Positions 25,774 through 34,952 of a DNA stretch of 64,000 nucleotides are shown here, one piece after another. A model generated the notes under the pieces. The model worked only from the letters and a program-made list of their open reading frames with translations, did no database searches and was not told where the DNA came from. Numbering within the stretch: the first letter of the stretch is position 1; the number at the start of each line of letters is the position of its first letter. The position numbers and the translations under genes were made by a program. The stretch is taken from the NCBI GenBank assembly GCA_029251405.1, contig JAQXDK010000021.1:1-64000 (forward strand), given 5' to 3'. This stretch comes from Flavobacteriales bacterium (GTDB taxonomy: Bacteria; Bacteroidota; Bacteroidia; Flavobacteriales_D; Parvicellaceae).

Positions 25774-26703
25774 TTAGAAAGAAGGACAACTTAATGTCTT
25801 GTATAATTTATTTTTATTGTCACACGTTAGATTTATTTGCATAGAAATCTCGTGAGATCCAGCAGAAGCAACATACAGTCTGGACAAATTTACTCCGTAA
25901 CTGTAACCAAATTTCACAAGTCCAATTTTAGCTCCAAAAATTAAAGAATAATTTTTATTATCTCTATACCAGAAACCAGCAGTATAAGCTCCCTTCTCAG
26001 CATACATTCCAATGTTTAATTGTTTGTTCCAACCTTGCATTTTCCAGATTATGTTTGGTGATATAATTAGCGGATTTTTATTGAGTTGTGCTTTGTTGTT
26101 TAGAATGGTGTAGTGATATCCTAATTTTAAGGTGTATTTCCTATCTAGTTTAGAATCATTAGACAAGTTGGATTGAATTGGTTCAGTTAAATGATGAGTA
26201 GAAGCACCAAAAAATATTTGATTGGTATACAATATAAAACCAGCACTAAAATCTAAACCAGCTTTTGAATCGTTGTATCCAAAATTAGAAGTTGGGTTTA
26301 CGAAACCTCTCAAGGGGTCGATATTGTCTACAAAATTTAATTGATCATAATTTAATTTGTTTTGCCACAAAGCAGCTTCTAAACCGGTTCTTAAATGTAT
26401 TTTTTTTGAAAGTATGGTTTCATAGGAATAGATACCACTTGCTTTTATATTTTGCATGGAACTGGATAGTTTATCGTTAATGATAATAAAACCCAATCCT
26501 CCATGAAGTGCGTTAATGTGCTGGTCAAATGAAAAAGAAGTTGTATTAAAAACATTCGGAAGCCCAGACCATTGAATTCTATTATTAGCACTTATCCTAG
26601 GGCAATTATTGGTTCCAGCAAAAGCAGGATTTAGATACAAAGGATTTGAATAAAATTGCACAAAATCTGGATCTTGAGAAAATGTCTGATTAGCACAAAT
26701 CAT
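25774..26703 (-). CDS. PorP/SprF family type IX secretion membrane protein
   Basis: A predicted outer-membrane beta-barrel of about 310 residues. PorP/SprF proteins link the periplasmic type IX machinery or the gliding adhesins to the surface. The mature start QDPDFVQFYSNPLYLNPAFAG is diagnostic. The C-terminal half alternates in amphipathic strands (KLGYHYTI, NIGMYAEKGAYTAGFWYRD, FGYSYGVNLSRLY). The only in-frame ATG (26703) gives a 9-residue leader, too short for a signal peptide. Translating upstream gives NYSLLLKVAFMICANQTFSQ with no stop, so translation probably starts at a non-AUG codon near 26755-26763. Confidence 0.85.
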   Translation of the reverse strand: MICANQTFSQDPDFVQFYSNPLYLNPAFAGTNNCPRISANNRIQWSGLPNVFNTTSFSFDQHINALHGGLGFIIINDKLSSSMQNIKASGIYSYETILSKKIHLRTGLEAALWQNKLNYDQLNFVDNIDPLRGFVNPTSNFGYNDSKAGLDFSAGFILYTNQIFFGASTHHLTEPIQSNLSNDSKLDRKYTLKLGYHYTILNNKAQLNKNPLIISPNIIWKMQGWNKQLNIGMYAEKGAYTAGFWYRDNKNYSLIFGAKIGLVKFGYSYGVNLSRLYVASAGSHEISMQINLTCDNKNKLYKTLSCPSF

Positions 26704-26838
26704 AAAAGCTACTTTGAGTAATAAACTATAGTTTTTATATGTTTCTAGTAAAGAAATAATAATTTATTTTTTTGAAAAATTTGTCATCTAACTCTTTAAA
26801 ATATGTTAATCAATATTATTGTAATACAATATTACTTC

Positions 26839-26846
26839 TAATTTTG
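26839..26846 (+). promoter_or_regulatory. -7 box of porU
   Basis: TAATTTTG matches TAnnTTTG perfectly, 24 nt before the porU start codon. A TTTG-type -33 box is not clear. Confidence 0.5.
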
Positions 26847-26870
26847 AGTTTTTAATAACAAATAATAACG

Positions 26871-29800
26871 GTGAAATATTATAAATTATTAATATTTATT
26901 TATTTAATTCCATTTTTGGGTATTACTCAGAATAATTTAGAGATTCAAAAAAAAATCACTTATAATAAGATAAGTTGGACTAAGAACTCTGAGAAGAATT
27001 TACTATGCCCAGAAAATGGGTATTTTGATCAAACTAACTTTCAGCCGGTATATCAAACCAAGATTTCGTCAGAAAAATACACAATAACTTCATTTGAATT
27101 TAGTGAGAGAAAACTAAATTATGAAGAAAAAAAAACCTATTTAGGGTTAATTATTGATTCAACGTATCTTCCAATAATTAAATTACAAGAACAAAATAGT
27201 GAAATTTCTAATCAGATTATTTTAATAAACTGTTTGAGATACCATAATAATGAGCTCTATCTTTTAACAAGTTTCAGTTTAGCACTAGAAAAGTCAAGTA
27301 ATAACCAACTAGTAAAAAGAAGAACTTCTTTTTTGAATCAGTCAGTATTAAGTGACGGTTCTGATTGGTACAAGCTTAGTAATTTTAATTCTGGAATTTA
27401 CAAGATAGATTATAATTTTTTACTTTCAAACTCAATTATTAGTAGTCCAATTGAAAGCAATAGCATACACATATTTTCTAATAATAACGGCCTATTAAGT
27501 ACTGTAAATAATAATTCTAGGCCTGACGATTTAAAGCAACAATCTCTGTATGTTTACGATGGTGGAGATGGAGTTTTTTCAACAGGCGACTATATATTAT
27601 TTTATTTAAATGGTTCGGATAGAATTAATTGGAATGGTCAAAATTTCAGTCATACTAAGCATACATATTCAGACAGCGGATATTGTTTTTTAAATATTAA
27701 CCAAAATAGGGTGCCTAATAATTTAGATAGTTTAAATAATAATTTGCAGAACTACATTGAAACGATTACAAAATTTAAAGATTTTGAATACATAAATGAT
27801 GATAAACTTAATTTATTGAAATCAGGTTCTCAATGGTTTGGTGACGTTTATGATTTAACCAACGTTTATACCTACGCTTTCCCTTTTAATAATTGTGTAG
27901 ATTCCTCACATATTAAACTAAGATTGATGAGTAAATCAAATTATTCATCGGCTTATTTTTATCCATCAATTTTCAATGTCAATAGATCTGTTTCAATAGC
28001 TTCTACAGGTGCTTCATATTACGCAGATGTAGGAAAAATAGCTGTTGACGAGTTTAACGTTGTCAATGACCCAGATGCGCCTTTTGAATTAAGGTTAGAA
28101 TATTCTAATAATGGCGCCCCATCGTCAAAAGGCTACCTAGACTATATTGAAGTCAATTGTATTAGAGAATTGCGAGTTGATAACCAGCAGTTTGATTTTT
28201 ACTTACCTGCATCAAATTCTTTAAACTCTTTTTCAAAAATCAACATTCAAAACTCTTCTTCTGTAGACATGGTTTGGGACATCTCAAATCTTTTTGATGT
28301 CAAGAACATAGTATTTCAGAAAACTTTAGATTCTTTATCATTTAATTCTTATCTAGATACTTTAAGGCATTTCATAGCTGTTACAGGAAATAGTTTTCCT
28401 TATCCAAAATTTGAAAAAAATGTTATGAATCAAAATTTACATAGTTACAGCAATGTAGATATGATTATAATAACGCCAAAAGAGTTTATATCTGCAGCTG
28501 AAGATTTAAAAATAATTCATCAATATGATGGTTTGGATGTAATCGTGGTTACAGATGAGGAAATTTACAATGAGTTTTCATCAGGTTTAAGAGATGCGAC
28601 GGCCATAAAACAATTCTTAAGAATGCTTTATGTAAAAGCATCCGGAAACCCTAGTTCTATTCCAAAATATTGTTTACTATTTGGTGACGGATCTTATGAT
28701 AATAGAAATATTCTCGGTCACAATAACAATAAATTACCCATTTTTGAGTCCTCAGAATCACTAAGTGTTACAAACACCTATGCTTCAGATGACTATTTTG
28801 CAATTTTGTCAGATGGTGCGTCCATGCAAAATTCAGATTTCCTAAACATTGGTGTTGGAAGACTTGTGGTAAATGATTTAGTGGAAGCCAATGAAATGGT
28901 TCAAAAAATCAGGAATTATGTGTCAGAAGACAATAGTAACACTGTAGAAACTTGTTCAAATACAACATCTAACAGTATTTATGGACCTTGGAGAAATAAG
29001 ATAGTTATGGTGAGTGATGATGAAGACAATAATGCTTATTTCAACGATATTGAAATAATGTCTGGAAAAATTAAATCCAATAAACCAACTGCAAATATTA
29101 TTAAAATTCATTCTGACGCCTATGCGCAAAAAAGTACAACCGTTGGAGAAAGAATTCCTGATGCTTCTGCTGCAATCAATCAAAAGGTTCAGGATGGTGC
29201 ACTACTAGTTAATTATATTGGACATGGCGGAGAGACAGGTTGGGCTCACGAGCAAATATTAACAGTCCCAACTATTCAAAACTGGAATAACAATAAGGCC
29301 ATGCCCGTATTTATGACTGCAACCTGTGAATTTGGTAGATTTGATGATCACGATAGGGTATCTGCAGGTGAGTATGTTTTATTAAATAAAGACGGTGGAG
29401 GTATAGGTTTGTTTACGACCACTCGTCTAGTATACGCCCTTCCTAATGAATACTTGAATAGATATTTTTACGATACTGTTTTTGATTTTGTTGATCTAAA
29501 ACCCCAAAGACTTGGAGACATTTATGTAGGAACCAAAAATAAATTTGCACAATATAGTGCCGATAGAAATTACAGGAAATTTGCACTGCTTGGAGATCCT
29601 GCAATAAGATTTGCAATTCCAGAATATACTGTTAAAATAGATTCATTTAATAAAGATACAGTTAGAGCATTAAGCGAAGTAAGAGTTTTCGGGCATTTAG
29701 AAGACGGTTTCGGATCAAGGCTTTCAGACTTTGATGGTAAAGTCTTTCTAACGTTTTACGATAAAGAGTCGTCTCTGCAAACTTTAGGAACTAATCCAAG

Positions 29801-30683
29801 TTCCGATACCTTGCAATTTAAAATGTGGCAAAATATAATTTACAAGGGAAAATCTTCAGTATCGAACGGAGCGTTTAATTTTTTATTTAAAGTACCTAAA
29901 GACATACAGTACAATTATGGTCTTTCCAGAATGAGTTTCTATGCAGAAAATGGCACGGTTGATGCTAGCGGTTACAATGATTCTTTAATTATTGGGGGAA
30001 TTGATACTAATGCTCTTTCAGATGAAAATGGTCCGGAATTAGATCTTTTTTTAAATGACGAAAATTTTGTTTCTGGTGGTATTTCTAACAGCAACCCTTT
30101 GTTAATTGTTTCTGTATTTGATGAAAATGGAATTAATACAGTTGGTAACGGAATTGGTCATGACATAGAATTGGTAATTGATAATGATTTGTCTAATTCT
30201 GTTATTTTAAATAATTATTATGAAGCAGACTTAGATACTTATAAAAGTGGAAAGATAAATTTTGAACTAAGTGAACTAAGCGCTGGTGAACACACCTTGA
30301 AAATAAAAGTTTGGGACAATTACAATAATTCTTCTTCTAGAGAGTTAAGTTTTATAGTTGTTGAAGAAACGGAAATACAACTTAAAAATGTTTTAAATTA
30401 CCCGAATCCATTCACAACACAGACAGCATTTTATTTCGAACACAATCAAAACTGTAATTTTTTAGACTTAAGTATTCAGATTTACACTGTTTCAGGGAAA
30501 GTAATCAAAAGGATTAACAGGAGATTACATAATGAGGGATTTAGGTCAGATGGGATTTATTGGGACGGCACAGACGATTTCGGAGAAGCAATAGCTCGAG
30601 GAGTTTATATTTATAATCTAAGTATTACCAATGAAGCTGGACAGAAAGTAGATAAAACACAAACAATGTTCCTTTTGAAATAA
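26871..30683 (+). CDS. porU: Type IX secretion sortase PorU
   Basis: PorU is the surface cysteine protease that removes the C-terminal signal of type IX cargo and attaches it to lipopolysaccharide. The 1270-residue protein has a signal peptide (MKYYKLLIFIYLIPFLGITQ), a long N-terminal region, a gingipain-type (C25) catalytic domain at about 530-910 with His near residue 785 (NYIGHGGETGWAHE) and Cys near 818 (FMTATCEFGRFDD), beta-rich domains, and its own C-terminal domain beginning VLNYPNPFT. The start is GTG at 26871. porV follows 58 nt downstream, the usual Bacteroidota order. Confidence 0.96.
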   Translation: MKYYKLLIFIYLIPFLGITQNNLEIQKKITYNKISWTKNSEKNLLCPENGYFDQTNFQPVYQTKISSEKYTITSFEFSERKLNYEEKKTYLGLIIDSTYLPIIKLQEQNSEISNQIILINCLRYHNNELYLLTSFSLALEKSSNNQLVKRRTSFLNQSVLSDGSDWYKLSNFNSGIYKIDYNFLLSNSIISSPIESNSIHIFSNNNGLLSTVNNNSRPDDLKQQSLYVYDGGDGVFSTGDYILFYLNGSDRINWNGQNFSHTKHTYSDSGYCFLNINQNRVPNNLDSLNNNLQNYIETITKFKDFEYINDDKLNLLKSGSQWFGDVYDLTNVYTYAFPFNNCVDSSHIKLRLMSKSNYSSAYFYPSIFNVNRSVSIASTGASYYADVGKIAVDEFNVVNDPDAPFELRLEYSNNGAPSSKGYLDYIEVNCIRELRVDNQQFDFYLPASNSLNSFSKINIQNSSSVDMVWDISNLFDVKNIVFQKTLDSLSFNSYLDTLRHFIAVTGNSFPYPKFEKNVMNQNLHSYSNVDMIIITPKEFISAAEDLKIIHQYDGLDVIVVTDEEIYNEFSSGLRDATAIKQFLRMLYVKASGNPSSIPKYCLLFGDGSYDNRNILGHNNNKLPIFESSESLSVTNTYASDDYFAILSDGASMQNSDFLNIGVGRLVVNDLVEANEMVQKIRNYVSEDNSNTVETCSNTTSNSIYGPWRNKIVMVSDDEDNNAYFNDIEIMSGKIKSNKPTANIIKIHSDAYAQKSTTVGERIPDASAAINQKVQDGALLVNYIGHGGETGWAHEQILTVPTIQNWNNNKAMPVFMTATCEFGRFDDHDRVSAGEYVLLNKDGGGIGLFTTTRLVYALPNEYLNRYFYDTVFDFVDLKPQRLGDIYVGTKNKFAQYSADRNYRKFALLGDPAIRFAIPEYTVKIDSFNKDTVRALSEVRVFGHLEDGFGSRLSDFDGKVFLTFYDKESSLQTLGTNPSSDTLQFKMWQNIIYKGKSSVSNGAFNFLFKVPKDIQYNYGLSRMSFYAENGTVDASGYNDSLIIGGIDTNALSDENGPELDLFLNDENFVSGGISNSNPLLIVSVFDENGINTVGNGIGHDIELVIDNDLSNSVILNNYYEADLDTYKSGKINFELSELSAGEHTLKIKVWDNYNNSSSRELSFIVVEETEIQLKNVLNYPNPFTTQTAFYFEHNQNCNFLDLSIQIYTVSGKVIKRINRRLHNEGFRSDGIYWDGTDDFGEAIARGVYIYNLSITNEAGQKVDKTQTMFLLK

Positions 30684-30706
30684 TTATTTTCTAAATACTA
30701 TTTATA

Positions 30707-30714
30707 TATATTTG
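30707..30714 (+). promoter_or_regulatory. -7 box of porV
   Basis: TATATTTG is a perfect -7 match, 27 nt before the porV ATG, so porV may be transcribed both alone and by read-through from porU. Confidence 0.55.
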
Positions 30715-30741
30715 TCGTTAGTCATCATATTTCTATAATTA

Positions 30742-32034
30742 ATGAATTTGAAAAAATCTACTTTACTCAATTTTTTATTGTCGGCAATAACTTTCCTTTT
30801 TATTTCGATAAATTCCTATTCTCAGAACAATAGTGGACAAGAAACTACAGGTATCGATAATATAAACACCATTACTACCTCAGTTCCTTTTTTATTAATA
30901 TCTCCAGACTCAAGATCTGGAGCTATGGGAGACGTTGGTGTAGCAATAAGTCCAGATGCTAATGCAGTACATTGGAATCCTGCTAAGTTGGTCTTCATAG
31001 ACCCCATTAAAGATGTTGGTTTTAGTATGTCGTATTCTCCGTGGTTAAGAGCCTTAGTTAACGATATTAACTTAGCCTACTTGTCTGGTTACAAAAGATT
31101 AGACAGGTTTTCAACCATTGGAGCTTCTTTAAGATACTTTTCATTGGGTAATATTACATTTACCGATAACGTAGGATCTACAATTAGAGAGTTTAAACCA
31201 AGTGAATTTGCTTTTGATGTTGTTTATTCAAGAAAATTAAGCGACAATTTCTCTGCTGGTATATCTGCAAGATATATTAATTCCAACTTAACTGGTGGTA
31301 CTCCAGTTGCTGGAGCAGAAACTAAGCCTGGACAAAGTGTAGCAACCGATTTATCACTCTATTACATATCTAATCCTTTTAAAATAGCTGAGAAAAATTC
31401 TACAATAGCTTTTGGAACTAATATTTCCAATATCGGCGCTAAAATGTCTTACACCGATGGTGGAGTTAGTGATTTTATTCCAACTAATTTAAGACTAGGA
31501 TCTACAATAAGCTCTGAAATAGATGAGTTTAATAAGTTTTCCTTTTCTGTTGATTTGAATAAGCTATTAGTTCCTACAAATCCAATCTATGAATTAGATA
31601 ATGGATCGGTTGTTTACGATGCGTCGGGCAACCCAGTTGTTTTGTCTGGAAGAAGCCAATTCCCAGAAATTGGAGTTGCATCAGGAATTTTCGGTTCTTT
31701 TACTGATGCTCCCGGTACCCCTATATTTGATGACAACGGATCAACCATTGGAATTGAAAATGGATCAAAATTTAAGGAAGAATTGAATGAAGTCAACTTA
31801 TCTCTTGGCGCTGAGTTTTTGTATAGTGAACTATTTGCATTAAGAGCAGGTTATTTTTACGAACATCCTACCAAAGGAAACAGAAGGTTTATTTCTTTTG
31901 GTGCAGGAGTAAAATATAAAGTTCTTGAATTAGACTTGTCCTACATTATTGCCAATAACCAGAGTCCTTTAGCCAATACCATTAGATTTTCAATTAAGTT
32001 AAATATGGGTGGAGCTGAACCCAAAGAAGAATAA
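30742..32034 (+). CDS. porV: Type IX secretion outer-membrane protein PorV
   Basis: PorV (LptO) is a FadL-like 14-stranded barrel that binds cargo leaving the SprA translocon and passes it to PorU. The 430-residue protein has a signal peptide ending near SINSYSQ. The conserved start of the mature part is TTSVPFLLISPDSRSGAMGDVGVAISPDANAVHWNPAKL, followed by amphipathic strands to the end. The ATG is 58 nt after porU. Its stop overlaps the cdd start (TAATG). Confidence 0.96.
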   Translation: MNLKKSTLLNFLLSAITFLFISINSYSQNNSGQETTGIDNINTITTSVPFLLISPDSRSGAMGDVGVAISPDANAVHWNPAKLVFIDPIKDVGFSMSYSPWLRALVNDINLAYLSGYKRLDRFSTIGASLRYFSLGNITFTDNVGSTIREFKPSEFAFDVVYSRKLSDNFSAGISARYINSNLTGGTPVAGAETKPGQSVATDLSLYYISNPFKIAEKNSTIAFGTNISNIGAKMSYTDGGVSDFIPTNLRLGSTISSEIDEFNKFSFSVDLNKLLVPTNPIYELDNGSVVYDASGNPVVLSGRSQFPEIGVASGIFGSFTDAPGTPIFDDNGSTIGIENGSKFKEELNEVNLSLGAEFLYSELFALRAGYFYEHPTKGNRRFISFGAGVKYKVLELDLSYIIANNQSPLANTIRFSIKLNMGGAEPKEE

Positions 32035-32522
32035 TGATTGAGGAATTTAAAATTTCTTATAAATCTTATGGTTCAATTAAAGATCTTAATGATCAAGATC
32101 ATCAATTAGTTTTAAAATCAGAAGAAATCCTTAGAAAGGCCTATGCAGTTTATTCTGGTTTTAGTGTAGGTGCTGCGGCTTTACTTAGTAATGGAGAGAT
32201 TATTGCGGCAAATAACCAGGAAAATATAGCTTTTCCTTCCTCCATGTGTGCAGAAAGAGTGCTTTTCTATTTTTGTAAAGCTAACTATCCTAATTTAAAT
32301 ATTAAAAAAGTAGCTATTTCAGTTAAATCAGTTGAAAAAGTCATCAAAGATCCAATATCTCCTTGTGGTTCGTGTCGGCAAACTATGTTCGAGTACGAAC
32401 AAAACCAGAACGAAAAAATTAAAATTTTATTAAAAGGAGAAGTGGGGAAAGTTCTTGAAATGAATAGTGTTGAAGATCTACTTCCTTTAGCATTTAAAAC
32501 AGATGTTTTAAAACGCTATTAA
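32034..32522 (+). CDS. cdd: Cytidine deaminase
   Basis: Deaminates cytidine and deoxycytidine to uridine and deoxyuridine in pyrimidine salvage. The 162-residue protein is of the small tetrameric type: zinc ligands are Cys in MCAERVLFY (the C-A-E variant, Glu being the proton shuttle) and the two Cys of PCGSCRQTMFEY. The N-terminal substrate motif is YSGFSVGAAALLSNGEI. The start overlaps the porV stop by one base, so the two are translationally coupled; the functional link to secretion is not evident. Confidence 0.95.
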   Translation: MIEEFKISYKSYGSIKDLNDQDHQLVLKSEEILRKAYAVYSGFSVGAAALLSNGEIIAANNQENIAFPSSMCAERVLFYFCKANYPNLNIKKVAISVKSVEKVIKDPISPCGSCRQTMFEYEQNQNEKIKILLKGEVGKVLEMNSVEDLLPLAFKTDVLKRY

Positions 32523-32559
32523 AAACTCAACTAAAACTTTAATTTCTTCTCATATATAC

Positions 32560-32567
32560 TATATTTG
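32560..32567 (+). promoter_or_regulatory. -7 box of pdhA-pdhC
   Basis: TATATTTG is a perfect -7 match 16 nt before the pdhA ATG. TTTA lies 18 nt upstream in the -33 region. Confidence 0.6.
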
Positions 32568-32583
32568 TAATTAAATTTTTTTT

Positions 32584-33621
32584 ATGCCAGCTACAACTAT
32601 AGAAAAGCCAGTTAATAAGAAGCAAAAAAACGACTTAGGGTTCTCCAAGAAACAATATCTTAAATGGTATAAAGACATGTTGATAATGCGTAAAATAGAG
32701 GAACGTGTTGGTCACCTTTATATCCAACAAAAATTTGGGGGATTTTGCCATTTGTATATAGGCCAAGAAGCTTTGGTTGCTGGAACAGCTTCAGCTTGCC
32801 ATAAAGACGACAAGCATATTACTGCCTACAGAGATCATGCACATCCCATAGCATTAGGAATCCATCCAAAGTTTATGGTAGCAGAGCTTTATGGAAAAAA
32901 AACAGGTATGTCCAAAGGAAAGGGTGGTTCCATGCACATGTTTAGTAAAGATGTAAATTTAATGGGAGGACATGGTATAGTTGGTGCTCAAATTCCTATG
33001 GGAGCTGGAATCGCGTTCGCAGATCAGTACAAAGGAAATAAAGCGGTAACCTATTGTTCATTTGGAGACGGAGCTGCTAGGCAGGGGGCATTACACGAGA
33101 CATTTAACATGGCAATGATGTGGAAACTCCCAGTTGTCTTTATAATTGAAAACAATAATTATGCAATGGGTACTTCTGTGAAAAGAACTACAAATGTTGA
33201 GGACATGAGTGAAATGGGTAAATCCTATCACATGCCTTCTAAAGTAGTAGATGGAATGTCTGTAGAAGCAGTTCATCATGCAATAGAAGAAGCTTCTGAA
33301 AGAGCAAGAAAAGGAGACGGACCTACATTATTAGATATAAGAACCTATAGATACAAAGGGCACTCTATGTCTGACCCTCAAAAGTACCGAACTAAAGATG
33401 AGGTAGAAGACTATAAAGGAAAAGACCCAATTTCTCAAGTACTTAAAACTATTCAGACTAATAAATTGGCTTCTGAAAGTGAAATAAAAAAAATTCAAGA
33501 TGATGTTAAGGCAATTGTCGAAGAGTCCGTTGTTTTTGCAGAAGAGTCTCCTGAATTAGAAGCACACGAGTTGTATGAAGATGTTTATACTCAAAATGAT
33601 TATCCGTTTATAAAAGAATAA
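32584..33621 (+). CDS. pdhA: Pyruvate dehydrogenase E1 component, alpha subunit
   Basis: The thiamine-diphosphate-binding alpha subunit of the pyruvate dehydrogenase complex, which converts pyruvate to acetyl-CoA. In 345 residues it shows the ThDP motif GDGAARQGALHETFNMAMMWKLPVVFIIENN (about 162-192, GDG to NN), the HITAYRDHAHPIALG region and the phosphorylation-loop-like RYKGHSMSDPQKYR. The E1 beta gene (pdhB) is not next to it; in many Flavobacteria it is also elsewhere. It is followed after 9 nt by pdhC. Confidence 0.94.
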   Translation: MPATTIEKPVNKKQKNDLGFSKKQYLKWYKDMLIMRKIEERVGHLYIQQKFGGFCHLYIGQEALVAGTASACHKDDKHITAYRDHAHPIALGIHPKFMVAELYGKKTGMSKGKGGSMHMFSKDVNLMGGHGIVGAQIPMGAGIAFADQYKGNKAVTYCSFGDGAARQGALHETFNMAMMWKLPVVFIIENNNYAMGTSVKRTTNVEDMSEMGKSYHMPSKVVDGMSVEAVHHAIEEASERARKGDGPTLLDIRTYRYKGHSMSDPQKYRTKDEVEDYKGKDPISQVLKTIQTNKLASESEIKKIQDDVKAIVEESVVFAEESPELEAHELYEDVYTQNDYPFIKE

Positions 33622-33630
33622 ATTTAATTT

Positions 33631-34896
33631 ATGGCTGAAATTGTAAGAATGCCCAAGTTAAGTGATACCATGACCGAGGGCGTCGTGGCAGAATGGCACA
33701 AAAATGTTGGAGACAGCATTGAAAGTGGAGAATTGCTAGCAGAAATCGAAACAGACAAAGCTACAATGGAATTTGAATCCTTTCAAGAAGGAGTTCTCTT
33801 GCATATTGGTGTTGAGAAAGGTCAAACTGCTCCAGTAGACTCAATTCTTGCAATTCTTGGTGAAAAAGGTGAAGACATCAAAGAACTACTTAAAGAGGAT
33901 AAACTCCCTGAATCAAGTCCGAATCCTATTAAAGAAGAAGTTAAAACAAAAGCACCTGCTCCTGTAAAGGATGTTCCTGTAGTTCCAACACCTATTTTAC
34001 AACAACCAGTAGTATCTAACAATACTTTTCCTTCAACTGATTCCATCTCTAATTTAGATGTGAAGGCTTCACCGCTTGCAAAAAAATTAGCTAAAGAAAG
34101 AGGCGTCAATTTAAAATTCGTTAAGGGAACCGGTACTGAAGGTAGAATAGTGAAACGAGATATAGATAATTTTAATGGTAAATCGACTATAAGTGGCCAA
34201 GAGTCTTTTAAAGACGAGCCTGTATCGCAGATGCGAAAAGTTATTGCTCATAGACTTGCAGATAGTAAGTTTTCAGCTCCCCATTTTTATCTAACGGTAT
34301 CTATCAATATGGATAATGCAATTGCATCTAGGATAGCTATTAATAAATCTATTGCTCCTGCAAAAATTTCTTTTAATGATTTTGTAGTAAAGGCTGCAGC
34401 GGTTTCATTAAAAGACCATCCGAAGGTAAATGCATCTTGGTTTGGAGATTTTATTAGATACAACGATCATGTTCATATTGGAGTTGCAGTAGCAGTTGAT
34501 GAAGGCTTGTTAGTCCCAGTAGTAAGATTTGCTAATGAAAAACCATTGACACAGATTGGTGAAGAAGTAAAAACTTTTGCTAAAAAAGCGAAAGAAAAGA
34601 AATTACAACCTGACGAATGGGAAGGAAATACTTTTACTATCTCCAATTTAGGAATGTTCGGTATAGATGAGTTTACAGCAATAGTCAATCCCCCAGATGC
34701 TTGTATATTGGCTGTTGGAGGAATACAACAGGTGCCCGTAGTAAAAAATGGTGAAATAGTTCCAGGAAATGTAATGAAAGTTACTTTAAGCTGCGATCAT
34801 AGAGTAGTAGATGGAGCTGTTGGTTCTGCATTTCTAAATAGTTTTAAAAATTATTTAGAAAATCCTGTATTGTTGTTAGGGAAAGATTCTATCTAA
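33631..34896 (+). CDS. pdhC: Dihydrolipoamide acetyltransferase (E2 of pyruvate dehydrogenase)
   Basis: The acetyltransferase core of the pyruvate dehydrogenase complex, 421 residues. One lipoyl domain (1-80) carries the lipoylated lysine K43 in ETDKATMEFES. A Pro/Val-rich linker follows, then an E1/E3-binding domain (about 145-185, ASPLAKKLAKERGVNLKFVKGTG) and the catalytic domain with SCDHRVVDGAVG near the C-terminus (His and Asp catalytic). It directly follows pdhA, which supports the pyruvate rather than the oxoglutarate complex; sucB is at 58170-59384. Confidence 0.94.
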   Translation: MAEIVRMPKLSDTMTEGVVAEWHKNVGDSIESGELLAEIETDKATMEFESFQEGVLLHIGVEKGQTAPVDSILAILGEKGEDIKELLKEDKLPESSPNPIKEEVKTKAPAPVKDVPVVPTPILQQPVVSNNTFPSTDSISNLDVKASPLAKKLAKERGVNLKFVKGTGTEGRIVKRDIDNFNGKSTISGQESFKDEPVSQMRKVIAHRLADSKFSAPHFYLTVSINMDNAIASRIAINKSIAPAKISFNDFVVKAAAVSLKDHPKVNASWFGDFIRYNDHVHIGVAVAVDEGLLVPVVRFANEKPLTQIGEEVKTFAKKAKEKKLQPDEWEGNTFTISNLGMFGIDEFTAIVNPPDACILAVGGIQQVPVVKNGEIVPGNVMKVTLSCDHRVVDGAVGSAFLNSFKNYLENPVLLLGKDSI

Positions 34897-34952
34897 TCAA
34901 CTAGAATTTTATATTAATTTATTCTATTTTCATAGATGAATACTTTTCATCT

